64,000 nucleotides of DNA, taken from contig JAGKVE010000006.1 in assembly GCA_021152555.1 (NCBI GenBank), positions 62,001 to 126,000 on the forward strand, read 5' to 3'. This document shows positions 18,140 through 25,771 of the stretch, in pieces (within the stretch, counting starts at the first letter, position 1; each line of letters starts with the position of its first letter). Source of the stretch: Bacteroidia bacterium. Lineage in GTDB: Bacteria > Bacteroidota > Bacteroidia > Bacteroidales > Paludibacteraceae. The position numbers were made by a program, and so were the translations under genes. The notes below the pieces were generated by a model. The model made no database searches, had not been told where the DNA came from, and worked only from the letters and a program-made list of their open reading frames with translations.

Positions 18140-18439
18140 TTTATTTCTACAAAAAAAATCAAGCAAAAAGTGTATATATACATAGTATATATACAGTAAA
18201 TGCGGTATTTTGGCAAAAAAGAGAGAAGTATGTTATGGTTATCTTATGGGTATGTTATGGTTATCCTATGGTATTGGCTCGATAACGGCTCGATAACGGC
18301 TCGAGATTGTGTCGGGAACGGGTCGGGATTGAAGGCATAAAGGATACGAGGAGTAGCATGTTCCGAAAAGGAACAAGCTGAAGAGAATAAGGCCCCAAAG
18401 GAACAGGCTTGGAAGGAGAGTGAGAGGAAAGGAGGAAGA
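18140..18439. repeat. intergenic region with short tandem repeats
   Basis: No gene. A 22-bp unit occurs twice in tandem (18228-18249 and 18250-18271, one mismatch), followed by an 11-bp GGCTCGATAAC unit repeated about three times (18276-18306). Purine-rich sequence then leads to the hairpin at 18452. Confidence 0.7.
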
Positions 18440-18479
18440 GGAAAAAACAAACCAGCCTGCTTGGGGTGAAGCAGGCTGG
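18440..18479 (-). terminator. intrinsic terminator of the LRR gene
   Basis: CCAGCCTGC (18452-18460) pairs with GCAGGCTGG (18471-18479) across a 10-nt loop. On the minus strand the stem is followed by a T-rich tract. The same stem sequence closes the LTA-synthase-like gene at 36508-36535. Confidence 0.8.
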
Positions 18480-18510
18480 AAGTGGTGGGGCGCGGGAGTC
18501 GCGAAAGGGG

Positions 18511-18553
18511 ACCGGAAAATCCGGAGACTCCAGACCGCTACGCTAATCCGGAA
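18511..18553. repeat. 43-bp element L, copy 1
   Basis: This is the first of three near-identical copies (41/43 to copy 2). It starts with a CCGGA-AAA-TCCGG hairpin and contains CAGACCGCTACGCTAATCC. It lies between the stop codon of the LRR gene (18586) and its terminator, so it is in the 3' UTR. Confidence 0.9.
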
Positions 18554-18585
18554 GATCGCCCATGCATGGTCGATGCTATTTGAGC

Positions 18586-19890
18586 TCAACGCCCTTCGCG
18601 TTCGGCAAATGGATCGCAAGAACGATACCCTTGGATGTCGAACTCCTGCCAATAGGTATCGTTCTCATAAGCCGAAACAGCCTCGTCCGGTACATAGACA
18701 GGGATCTGACGTTTCACATCAAAGAAAGTCTTCGCCTCAATGGCCGGCGGGGTTACCGCATTGCAGGTAATCTTTGTCAGTTTGGCGCAAAGCGCGAAGC
18801 AGTTGTCGCCGATGGATTGAACGGACGACGGAAGAACCATCTCCTCCAGGTAGGTACATCCGTAGAAAGCGCCGTCGCCTATTTCCGTTACACCTTCGGG
18901 AATTTCGAGGTTCTGGAGCTCGTGTGCGTTATAGAAAGCCCAGTTGCCGATGCGGCGGAGTTGGCTGGCAGAGGCTGCAGGCGCATTGAATCGTCCCGGA
19001 GCGCCGGCAGGTGCGCCACCAAAGGTAATCGTTTGAATACTACGGCAGTCTTCGAAAGCACGGTCGCCAATCTCTTCCACGGAAGCGGGGATAGCGATAC
19101 TTTCCAGATTAACGCATTCCGCTGTAGCCATATAACCGATTTGTGTCAGTCCGGCAGGAAGTTTGAGCGTCTTGAGGTTATAACAGCCTTTGAACGCTTC
19201 GTCTGGTATTTCTGTATTTTCAGCTACGGAAAGGTCTATTGCCTCCAGTTTGCGGTATGAAATATGAATCTGGTCAAAGGCATATTGTGTGAGGGTTCCG
19301 CCATTGATTGTCAAATGAGATATCTGGGATATCATCTCTTCAAATGCATATGATGTAAAACCGAAAGTTGACCCGGCATTATTAAATAATAGAGCGGGAG
19401 CCACAATGAATGATAAGCTATCACAATGAAAGAACGCCATATTTCCAATGCTGGTGACGCTATTAGGAATCGTCACAGAGGTCAAACCGCTGCAATAAGA
19501 GAAAGCACTACTTCCAATGCTGGTGACGCTATTGGGAATCGTCACAGAGGTCAAACCGCTACAATAAGAGAAAGCATACTCTCCAATGCTTGTGACGCTA
19601 TTGGGAATTGTCACAGAGGTTAAACCGCTGCAATTATAGAAAGCCCAACCTCCAATGCTGGTGACACTACAGGTCACTGAATTGTATTCCACCGAAGCAG
19701 GGATAATAGCGGTAGTAATAGTAGTTGACCAATACGGATTACTACTATTTTGCGACGTAACTTCTGCCGTCTGGCTGGTGGCATCGAGGTTGTAATACAA
19801 ATCGCCGATTTGGACGTGTTCATAGTCCCAAGCGAACATGGTTCCTACGCTGGCTGCTACAGCGAGCAATAGGGTAAAAAGTTTTCTCAT
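18586..19890 (-). CDS. BspA-like leucine-rich-repeat surface protein
   Basis: 434 residues from the ATG at 19890, the start that gives a clean signal peptide (RKLFTLLLAVAASVGTMFA). The body consists of BspA/TpLRR (LRR_5) repeats of about 23 residues with the pattern SGLTSVTIPNSVTSIG.. AF..C. Three consecutive repeats around residues 80-150 are almost identical at DNA level in 69-bp units. A degenerate stretch follows, then further repeats and a typical VYVPDEAVSAYEND.YWQEF end. There is no obvious type IX sorting domain. Such proteins are usually exported adhesins or host-interaction proteins; ligand unknown. The gene is flanked by repeated elements (see 18511, 20068, 20279). Confidence 0.88.
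   Translation of the reverse strand: MRKLFTLLLAVAASVGTMFAWDYEHVQIGDLYYNLDATSQTAEVTSQNSSNPYWSTTITTAIIPASVEYNSVTCSVTSIGGWAFYNCSGLTSVTIPNSVTSIGEYAFSYCSGLTSVTIPNSVTSIGSSAFSYCSGLTSVTIPNSVTSIGNMAFFHCDSLSFIVAPALLFNNAGSTFGFTSYAFEEMISQISHLTINGGTLTQYAFDQIHISYRKLEAIDLSVAENTEIPDEAFKGCYNLKTLKLPAGLTQIGYMATAECVNLESIAIPASVEEIGDRAFEDCRSIQTITFGGAPAGAPGRFNAPAASASQLRRIGNWAFYNAHELQNLEIPEGVTEIGDGAFYGCTYLEEMVLPSSVQSIGDNCFALCAKLTKITCNAVTPPAIEAKTFFDVKRQIPVYVPDEAVSAYENDTYWQEFDIQGYRSCDPFAEREGR
19445..19720. repeat. 69-bp tandem repeats inside LRR gene
   Basis: CCAATGCT(T/G)GTGAC recurs at 19445, 19514, 19583 and 19652, exactly 69 bp (23 codons) apart. The first three units differ at only a few bases. Confidence 0.9.
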
Positions 19891-20034
19891 GATAAATTCC
19901 CTAATATGTGTCGGGCGCAACTTTTAATTATCCTCCAATTTACTATTCGGCAGGAGGCATTCTCTTGAGTTGTAATGATTTCTGTTAACTTGTCTAGGGT
20001 TTCAGAAAATCAAGTTGGCCTATTACGCTATTTT

Positions 20035-20052
20035 GGCGCAACGCTTTGCGCC
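20035..20052 (-). promoter_or_regulatory. hairpin in LRR 5' UTR
   Basis: GGCGCAA and TTGCGCC form a 7-bp stem with a 4-nt loop, inside the roughly 220-nt leader of the LRR gene. Confidence 0.5.
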
Positions 20053-20067
20053 TAATTTATGTCTTTT

Positions 20068-20101
20068 ATGTCACCGCTTTATTATGCTGTCGGTAGCAGC
20101 G
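20068..20101. repeat. 34-bp element R, copy 1 (5' UTR of LRR gene)
   Basis: ATGTCACCGCTTTATTA followed by TGCTGTCGGTAGCAGCG. It is 31/34 identical to 38590-38623, which holds the same place, just downstream of the promoter, in the LTA-synthase-like gene. Confidence 0.85.
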
Positions 20102-20116
20102 GATATATTTCGGGTG

Positions 20117-20148
20117 CAAAGGTACAAATAAATTTTGATATACGCAAG
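20117..20148 (-). promoter_or_regulatory. promoter of LRR gene
   Basis: Minus-strand TACCTTTG (20117-20124) and CTTG (20145-20148), spacing 20 bp. It gives a leader of about 220 nt containing element R. Confidence 0.75.
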
Positions 20149-20278
20149 AAGGAAGATAATTTTTTGCAAGAATAAGCAGAAATAGGCTGGGATAGAAGGT
20201 GATCGGTGAAAGAGAGAGAGAGAAAAAAACGCACATAGATGCGCGGCGCAGAAACGCTAATATATGGCAGCAAACGAG

Positions 20279-20321
20279 ACCGGAAAATCCGGAGAGACCA
20301 GACCGCTACGCTAATCCGGAA
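20279..20321. repeat. 43-bp element L, copy 2
   Basis: 42/43 identical to copy 3. It lacks the CCAGCCTGC terminator hairpin. The sequence after it (GTTGATGCTAATTAGC) resembles that after copy 1 (GGTCGATGCTATTTGAGC), suggesting duplication of a longer segment. With copy 1 it brackets the LRR gene. Confidence 0.9.
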
Positions 20322-20390
20322 AAATCGACTATAAACTGTTGATGCTAATTAGCAAAATCTGCATACATTTATTTTTTTTATTGCTAAATC

Positions 20391-20422
20391 CTTGTTTATT
20401 TCAAATAATTGTCGTACCTTTG
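20391..20422 (+). promoter_or_regulatory. promoter of GH3 unit
   Basis: CTTG (20391-20394) and TACCTTTG (20415-20422), spacing 20 bp. The leader to the ATG at 20602 is about 170 nt, A-rich, without an obvious hairpin. Confidence 0.8.
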
Positions 20423-20601
20423 CAGTCAATTTGTAATTTGGACTAATATGGCATAATACTACCGCCTATTAAAAAATGCACAAAAACCAACCGGAAACGG
20501 GCGAATCAAAGAAACCATAAAAGGACATAGAAAACAGCCCGGATACGGATGAATTAAACGAGACCAACAAGAAAAAGGGAGGATAAAAAGAAACCATACT
20601 T

Positions 20602-22467
20602 ATGGCACAAAAAATAAAACTTACAAAAAAAATCAAACCGTATTTAGATAACGAGGGTAGGGCGCTACCTTATCCATGGCTGATTAACCTGATGCTGATG
20701 CTTGTAGGCGGGACCCAGACCATACGTCTGCGATTCTGGAGCCGCAAGCCACGTCACGCCGCCGAAAAGACATTACGCGACATACTCACTATTTCCCGTG
20801 ATACCGTTTATGGCCGCGAACATCATTTCGACCGCATATTGTCTGCCACGACGGCGGAAGACCTGTTCCGCCTGTACCGGCTCTATGTGCCAGTAAACAA
20901 CTCGTTTGAGACGCTGCGGCCGTACGTAGAGCGGCATAAGAACGGCGAGGAAGACGTGCTTTTCCCCGGCAAGCCGGATATGTACGCCACGACATCCGGC
21001 ACGACCAGCGAACCGAAATGGATTCCGATGACGCACAAGTACCTCAAGGACGTGTACGGCAAGATGAGCCATATATGGACGTGGAACTTCGTCAAGCACC
21101 GCAGTCGCATCTTCGGCGGTCGGATCTTCACGACGGTCGGCAAAGAGTGCGAGGGCTACGCGCCTGACGGAACGCTCTTCGGCTCCGTGAGCGGCGTGTT
21201 GGTGCGCGACATCCCGCAGATCATCAAGAAGCACTACACGGCTCCTGCGAGCGTGATGTCCATCCCAGATTACGCAGCGCGCAACTACACACTGATGCGC
21301 CTTGCACTTCAACACCGCGATGTGACCCTATGGGCCACCGCCAACCCATCGACCATTCTGGAACTGCTGCGCGTGCTCAACGAGAACACGGAAGAGATGA
21401 TTAACGACGTTGAGAAAGGCACTATCTGCGAGGACTTTGAAATACCCTATGAGATACGTTCGGAATTAGACCAATACATCTCCCCGCAGCCCGAACGCGC
21501 TGCCGAACTGCGAAAAATACTTGCAGAGAAAGGGCATTTGTATCCGATGGATTTCTGGCCGTGGCTGCAATATCTGAGCACCTGGAAATGCGGCAACACG
21601 AAAATCTACATGGACAAATACATGGACCAATTCAACTGGGACAAGACTTTCTACCAGGAATTGGGCTATATAGCAACGGAATGCCGTTTCGGTTTCTCGC
21701 TCGACGACACCAACGAGTCGGTTCTTTTCCCGCAATTCCATTACTATGAGTTTGTAGCGGAAAGCGAGCTGGACAGCCCCGTCAAGCACTTCTTGCAGAT
21801 AGACGAACTGGAACAAGGCAAGCGTTACTGCGCATACGTGACGACCTATTCGGGTCTGTTCCGATACAACATGAACGACCTTGTAGAAGTAGGCGGCAAA
21901 TACTACGCGACACCCACCGTCCATATGGTATCGAAAGTGAACGGCATCGTCTCCATGACAGGCGAGAAACTATACGAACCGCAGTTCATGGACGCCGTCC
22001 ACCAGGCAGAGGAAGAGACAGACATCAAGACCAAGTTCTTTGTGGGATTTGCGGACGTAGAGGAGTCGAAATACCACTTCTATTACGAGTTCGAAGATCC
22101 CAAGATTACACAAGAACAGGCGAATGAGTTTACCAAAGTGGTAGACGAAAAACTGCAGCATATCAATTTAGAATACGAATCCAAACGCCAGTCGTTCCGT
22201 TTGCACGACCCGGAAGCCCATATCCTATTATCTAACGCGTACGCGCGATTCAAGGCCGCGTGCCTTCAAGACGGTTTCCGCGACGGACAGTTCAAATTCA
22301 ACCTGCTGATGCAGGACGAGAAACGGCGCAACAAATTCAACCTGTTACAGCGTTTGGAGAACAGTTTCGATCAATTAAGTCAGAATATTATAGACAGAGC
22401 AGACAAGATAGATGAAAGACGCAAAGAACGTGCTCAACGGCGTCGCAACCGTCGTATTCGACCTTGA
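20602..22467 (+). CDS. GH3 auxin-responsive-promoter family acyl-adenylate enzyme
   Basis: This large 621-residue protein is of the GH3 family (ANL-type adenylate-forming enzymes that in plants join acyl acids to amino acids). It carries the ATP-binding YATTSGTTSEPKWIP (residues ~133-147), a conserved FYEF-like segment (HYYEFVAESE) and a YRYN-type motif (GLFRYNMNDLVEV). The bacterial substrate is unknown. A basic Arg-rich tail ends the protein. It is the first gene of a plus-strand unit with a HAD hydrolase, an acyltransferase and a DMT transporter, suggesting amidation or ester transfer to a lipid (inference). Confidence 0.85.
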   Translation: MAQKIKLTKKIKPYLDNEGRALPYPWLINLMLMLVGGTQTIRLRFWSRKPRHAAEKTLRDILTISRDTVYGREHHFDRILSATTAEDLFRLYRLYVPVNNSFETLRPYVERHKNGEEDVLFPGKPDMYATTSGTTSEPKWIPMTHKYLKDVYGKMSHIWTWNFVKHRSRIFGGRIFTTVGKECEGYAPDGTLFGSVSGVLVRDIPQIIKKHYTAPASVMSIPDYAARNYTLMRLALQHRDVTLWATANPSTILELLRVLNENTEEMINDVEKGTICEDFEIPYEIRSELDQYISPQPERAAELRKILAEKGHLYPMDFWPWLQYLSTWKCGNTKIYMDKYMDQFNWDKTFYQELGYIATECRFGFSLDDTNESVLFPQFHYYEFVAESELDSPVKHFLQIDELEQGKRYCAYVTTYSGLFRYNMNDLVEVGGKYYATPTVHMVSKVNGIVSMTGEKLYEPQFMDAVHQAEEETDIKTKFFVGFADVEESKYHFYYEFEDPKITQEQANEFTKVVDEKLQHINLEYESKRQSFRLHDPEAHILLSNAYARFKAACLQDGFRDGQFKFNLLMQDEKRRNKFNLLQRLENSFDQLSQNIIDRADKIDERRKERAQRRRNRRIRP

Positions 22468-23032
22468 CGGCACGTTGTACAACAAGCGCGGCTTAGCGCA
22501 ACGAATGGTATCCCGGCTATGGTGGTGCCTGCCTCTATTAGCCGCAGAACGATTGGCACGGCGTAACATGCACTACGTGCAGTATGCATCCGAAGACGAG
22601 TTTTTCGGAGCGTTCTTCATGGTCATGTCACGCGGTCACTGGTGGGGTCCGAACACTGCGGCACAGTGGTATCACATGATTTACCTGCCGACGATGACGC
22701 GCATGATAAGACGCTATCACCATGCACGCCCACAGGCACTGGAGTTGATAGCCGAGTGCCGGCAGAAAGGCATCAAGATGGCCATCTACTCGGATTACGG
22801 TGCAGTGACAGAAAAACTGGAAGCCCTCGGCATAGATTCCGGTCAGTTCGATTTGCTTGTTTCGGCTCCGCAGTTAGGCGCGCTGAAGCCTTCCGAGCCA
22901 TGCGCACGACAGGTATTGGAACTATTGGGCGCCAAACCGGAAACGACGCTTTTTGTAGGCGACCGTGACGAGAAAGACGGCGCGAGTGCCAAAATGGTAG
23001 GCGCGAAATATATCAATATAGAGAAGTTATGA
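22412..23032 (+). CDS. HAD-superfamily hydrolase
   Basis: 206 residues. The nucleophile motif VVFDLDGTLYNKRG (D17, D19), YSDYGAV (motif II), LKPS (motif III Lys) and FVGDRDEKDG (motif IV) are all present, so the phosphatase should be active. A helical cap rich in Trp and His lies between motifs I and II. Substrate unknown. It overlaps the GH3 gene by 56 bp and the acyltransferase by 4 bp. Confidence 0.85.
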   Translation: MKDAKNVLNGVATVVFDLDGTLYNKRGLAQRMVSRLWWCLPLLAAERLARRNMHYVQYASEDEFFGAFFMVMSRGHWWGPNTAAQWYHMIYLPTMTRMIRRYHHARPQALELIAECRQKGIKMAIYSDYGAVTEKLEALGIDSGQFDLLVSAPQLGALKPSEPCARQVLELLGAKPETTLFVGDRDEKDGASAKMVGAKYINIEKL

Positions 23033-23910
23033 ACAAACGGTATGCAGATTTGAAAGTGACTGCCGGAACGTATGTCCCGCCGGTACTGGCAGACTATCCA
23101 GAAGACGAGCCGTACACAGGTTTGTACAAGCCGGTATATGACCGCGAATTTCCGGCAGTAGATGCAAGTTATCCATACTTTGACGTGAGCCTTCGTAACC
23201 GTCTCCGGCAATGCTTAGGCTATCAGTTTTTCCTTCGTCCGTTAGGCTGGATACTTCGTATAAAATACGGATTGAGGTGGCGAATAGAGGGGGAGAAGAA
23301 CTGGCGGCGTTCTTCGTGCGGCGTTCGCAGGTGGCTGAAACAATTTGATTTAAGCCGCGGAGCCATCACCATAGCGAACCACTGTTACCGCCATGACTGC
23401 GCGTCCGTGCTAACATCGATACACGCTTCTCACCACACCCGAATACCGATGTTTGCTCCTAATTTCCGTACCAAGGACCAACCGTTTCTAATGATGGTTG
23501 GCGGTGTGCCCATACCGGAAGCGGAAGCAGGTCTGAGCGCCATGAAGGCATTCAATAACGCGTTCGACGAATATGACAAGCGCGGATATTGGTTCCATAT
23601 ATTCCCGGAAGCCAAACGCTGGGACTGGTACAAGCCCCTACGTCCGTTCCAGAAAGGCGCGTTCACGATGGCGTACAAGTATAACAAACCGTTGCTGCCC
23701 TTTGCCGTGACCTATCGTCCGCGCACCGGCATATGGCGGTTGTTCGGTCCTAAAGACGAGCCTCTGACGCAAGTAGTTATCGGCGCCCCCATCTACCCGG
23801 ACACCACACAGCCCCGCGCCGCAGAAACGGAACGTTTGCTCAAGCTGACCCACGAAACGATATGCCGTTTGGCAGGAATAGAACACAATACGTGGCCGAG
23901 CTCGCTCTAA
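23029..23910 (+). CDS. PlsC-like acyltransferase
   Basis: The 293-residue glycerolipid acyltransferase-type protein has NHCYRHD (HX4D catalytic motif) near residue 117 and FPEAKRWDW in place of the usual EGT(R) motif, then KPLLPFAVTYRP. It probably transfers an acyl chain to a lipid or lysolipid. Its position after GH3 and HAD genes suggests a joint lipid modification. ATGA overlap with the HAD gene. Confidence 0.8.
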   Translation: MNKRYADLKVTAGTYVPPVLADYPEDEPYTGLYKPVYDREFPAVDASYPYFDVSLRNRLRQCLGYQFFLRPLGWILRIKYGLRWRIEGEKNWRRSSCGVRRWLKQFDLSRGAITIANHCYRHDCASVLTSIHASHHTRIPMFAPNFRTKDQPFLMMVGGVPIPEAEAGLSAMKAFNNAFDEYDKRGYWFHIFPEAKRWDWYKPLRPFQKGAFTMAYKYNKPLLPFAVTYRPRTGIWRLFGPKDEPLTQVVIGAPIYPDTTQPRAAETERLLKLTHETICRLAGIEHNTWPSSL

Positions 23911-23911
23911 T

Positions 23912-24850
23912 ATGCAAAAAACGCTACCTATAATTGCTTTAGTCGGCGCGATGCTGATATGGTCGGTCAGCGGAATAGCCATCAAACACGCGCTGCTAGC
24001 ACTGCCTCCGTTTACGATAATTGTGCTGCGCTTTGTGCCGTCAGTGCTGCTGATGTTACTGATAGGTGTCATCCGCCGCAATCATTCTTTGTTCTGCCTG
24101 CAGCGTATGGAGCTGAAAGACCTGCCGTTGTTTCTTATAGCGGGTTTTTGCCAGCCCTTTCTGTACTACCTGCTTGAGACATTCAGTTACAAAGCGCTGA
24201 ACAGCCCGACCATAGCCGAGACGTTACTATCGACCAGTCCTCTTTTAAGCCCTCTCTTTGCCGCCATGCTGCTGCGCGAACGGGTGACGCGAAACAATAT
24301 CATCGGAATCGTCATCTCTACGGCGGGCGTTTTTGCGCTTTCGCTTGTCGGCAATTCGAATTACTCGATAGGCAGTTACTGGGGTATTCTATTGGCGTTC
24401 GCCGCAGTGTCTGCCGCGGTAGTTGATTCCGTGATGATGAGGAAGGCTCCGCTGAAATACAGTTCGCTGTCTTTTGTATTCTACACACAGCTAATCAGTT
24501 TGTTCTTTTTCCTTCCAATATGGTTCTGGCTTGAAGGCCCGTCAGCCATACAAGCACTGGACTGGTCCCAGTTGGACAGTATTCAATCGCCTTTATCAAC
24601 AGCGCTGCTTAGTGTTTCATACCTGACGGTTTTTTCAAGCGTCGCGGCGTATATCCTGTATTGCTACGCCATCCGGCAAATAGGCGTTACACAGGCGAAC
24701 GCATTCAACAATATACGCCCTGCATTTACGGCATTATGGATGTTACTGTTTTTCGGCGAACATCTGCCGGTCGGCAAATGGGTAGGCATGATATTAATTA
24801 TTTTCGGCCTATTTGTATGTCAAAAGCAAGAAAAAGTTGCCAATCATTAA
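23912..24850 (+). CDS. EamA/DMT-family transporter
   Basis: 312 residues with ten hydrophobic segments in two EamA repeats (LIWSVSGIAIKHALLALPPF..., ISTAGVFALSLVG, and a second repeat with FSSVAAYILYCYAIRQIG). It belongs to the drug/metabolite transporter superfamily; the cargo cannot be inferred. It starts 1 bp after the acyltransferase stop and is the last gene of the unit. Confidence 0.88.
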   Translation: MQKTLPIIALVGAMLIWSVSGIAIKHALLALPPFTIIVLRFVPSVLLMLLIGVIRRNHSLFCLQRMELKDLPLFLIAGFCQPFLYYLLETFSYKALNSPTIAETLLSTSPLLSPLFAAMLLRERVTRNNIIGIVISTAGVFALSLVGNSNYSIGSYWGILLAFAAVSAAVVDSVMMRKAPLKYSSLSFVFYTQLISLFFFLPIWFWLEGPSAIQALDWSQLDSIQSPLSTALLSVSYLTVFSSVAAYILYCYAIRQIGVTQANAFNNIRPAFTALWMLLFFGEHLPVGKWVGMILIIFGLFVCQKQEKVANH

Positions 24851-24856
24851 GATTTA

Positions 24857-24888
24857 TTTGCACAAACCAAATATTTTTTGTAATTTTG
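24857..24888 (+). promoter_or_regulatory. promoter of the reductase/dehydrogenase trio
   Basis: TTTG (24857-24860) and TAATTTTG (24881-24888), spacing 20 bp, right after the EamA gene. It marks 24947-27845 as a separate transcription unit. Confidence 0.8.
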
Positions 24889-24946
24889 CGCGATTTTGTG
24901 TTTACACAAATCCAAAGCCGAATATAACAAACAAAAATAGATAGTA

Positions 24947-25756
24947 ATGGAAAATATCTACTCTGTAAATTTCTTTTATGACCTCCTTTATATTATGTTT
25001 CTGGTTGGTCTTGTTGTATTTATTGCTCTTTATTTTGTAGATGCCGGTTACGGCAAGATGCGTTCCGACAAATGGGGTCCGGCAATGAACAACAAAGCCG
25101 GATGGTTCTTGATGGAATGTCCTGTGTTTTTCGTGGTATTTTATCTCTATTTCAAGGCGTTAGGGGACCCATCCTTAGCGCCGAAAGTCAGCCAGGTACC
25201 TTACTGGGTGTTCTTCCTTATTTTCGAGTTCCATTATTTCCAGCGTTCGTTTATCTTCCCGTTTCTTCTGAAAGGCAAAGGCAAGATGCCGTTCGTAATC
25301 ATGCTTCTTTCCGTTATCTGGAACCTTATAAACGGTTATATTCAGGGATATTGGCTCTTCCATCTGGCTCCCATTCACTATCCTGATTTATACACAACGG
25401 ATTGGCTGACCACGCCGCAGTTTATCATAGGAACAATCATCTTCATTATAGGATGGATCATCAACATGCACTCCGACTACGTCATCCGCCATCTTCGCCA
25501 GCCTGGTGACACCAACCATTACCTGCCTAAAAAAGGCATGTACAAATACGTAACGAGCGCAAACTATTTAGGCGAGATCATAGAGTGGCTCGGCTTCGCT
25601 ATTCTGACGTGGTCTCTTGCGGGCTTGTTGTTCTTCTGGTTCTGCTGCTGCAACCTTGTTCCTCGCAGCAACGCCATCTATAAGAAGTACGAAGAAGAGT
25701 TCCCTGAGGAGTTCGACCGTAAGAAACTCAAACGTATTATACCGTTTATTTATTAA
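24947..25756 (+). CDS. steroid 5-alpha-reductase-like membrane protein
   Basis: 269 residues with about six or seven membrane spans. The C-terminal half carries the SRD5A/DUF1295 signature: NMHSDYVIRHLR, GMYKYVTSANYLGEIIEWLGFAILTWSL, NLVPRSNAIYKKY and the closing LKRIIPFIY. Enzymes of this family reduce the delta-4 double bond of 3-oxo-delta-4 steroids (or polyprenols) with NADPH. Similar proteins in gut Bacteroidales act on bile-acid intermediates to make 5-alpha (allo) products. The two genes immediately after it are also steroid-type oxidoreductases, which favours a sterol substrate. Confidence 0.85.
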   Translation: MENIYSVNFFYDLLYIMFLVGLVVFIALYFVDAGYGKMRSDKWGPAMNNKAGWFLMECPVFFVVFYLYFKALGDPSLAPKVSQVPYWVFFLIFEFHYFQRSFIFPFLLKGKGKMPFVIMLLSVIWNLINGYIQGYWLFHLAPIHYPDLYTTDWLTTPQFIIGTIIFIIGWIINMHSDYVIRHLRQPGDTNHYLPKKGMYKYVTSANYLGEIIEWLGFAILTWSLAGLLFFWFCCCNLVPRSNAIYKKYEEEFPEEFDRKKLKRIIPFIY

Positions 25757-25771
25757 AATCGTACATTGTAA

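Noticed and set aside
18511..18553. Integron attC site
   Set aside because: No GTTRRRY/RYYYAAC arms were found in the element and no integrase gene is near; a general cassette idea was kept without this name.
18420..19260. Plus-strand frames over the LRR 3' end
   Set aside because: They run through element L and antisense to LRR repeats, with no promoter.
18511..20321. Diversity-generating retroelement around the LRR gene
   Set aside because: No reverse transcriptase, no template/variable repeat pair with A-specific differences, and the LRR protein lacks a C-type-lectin end.
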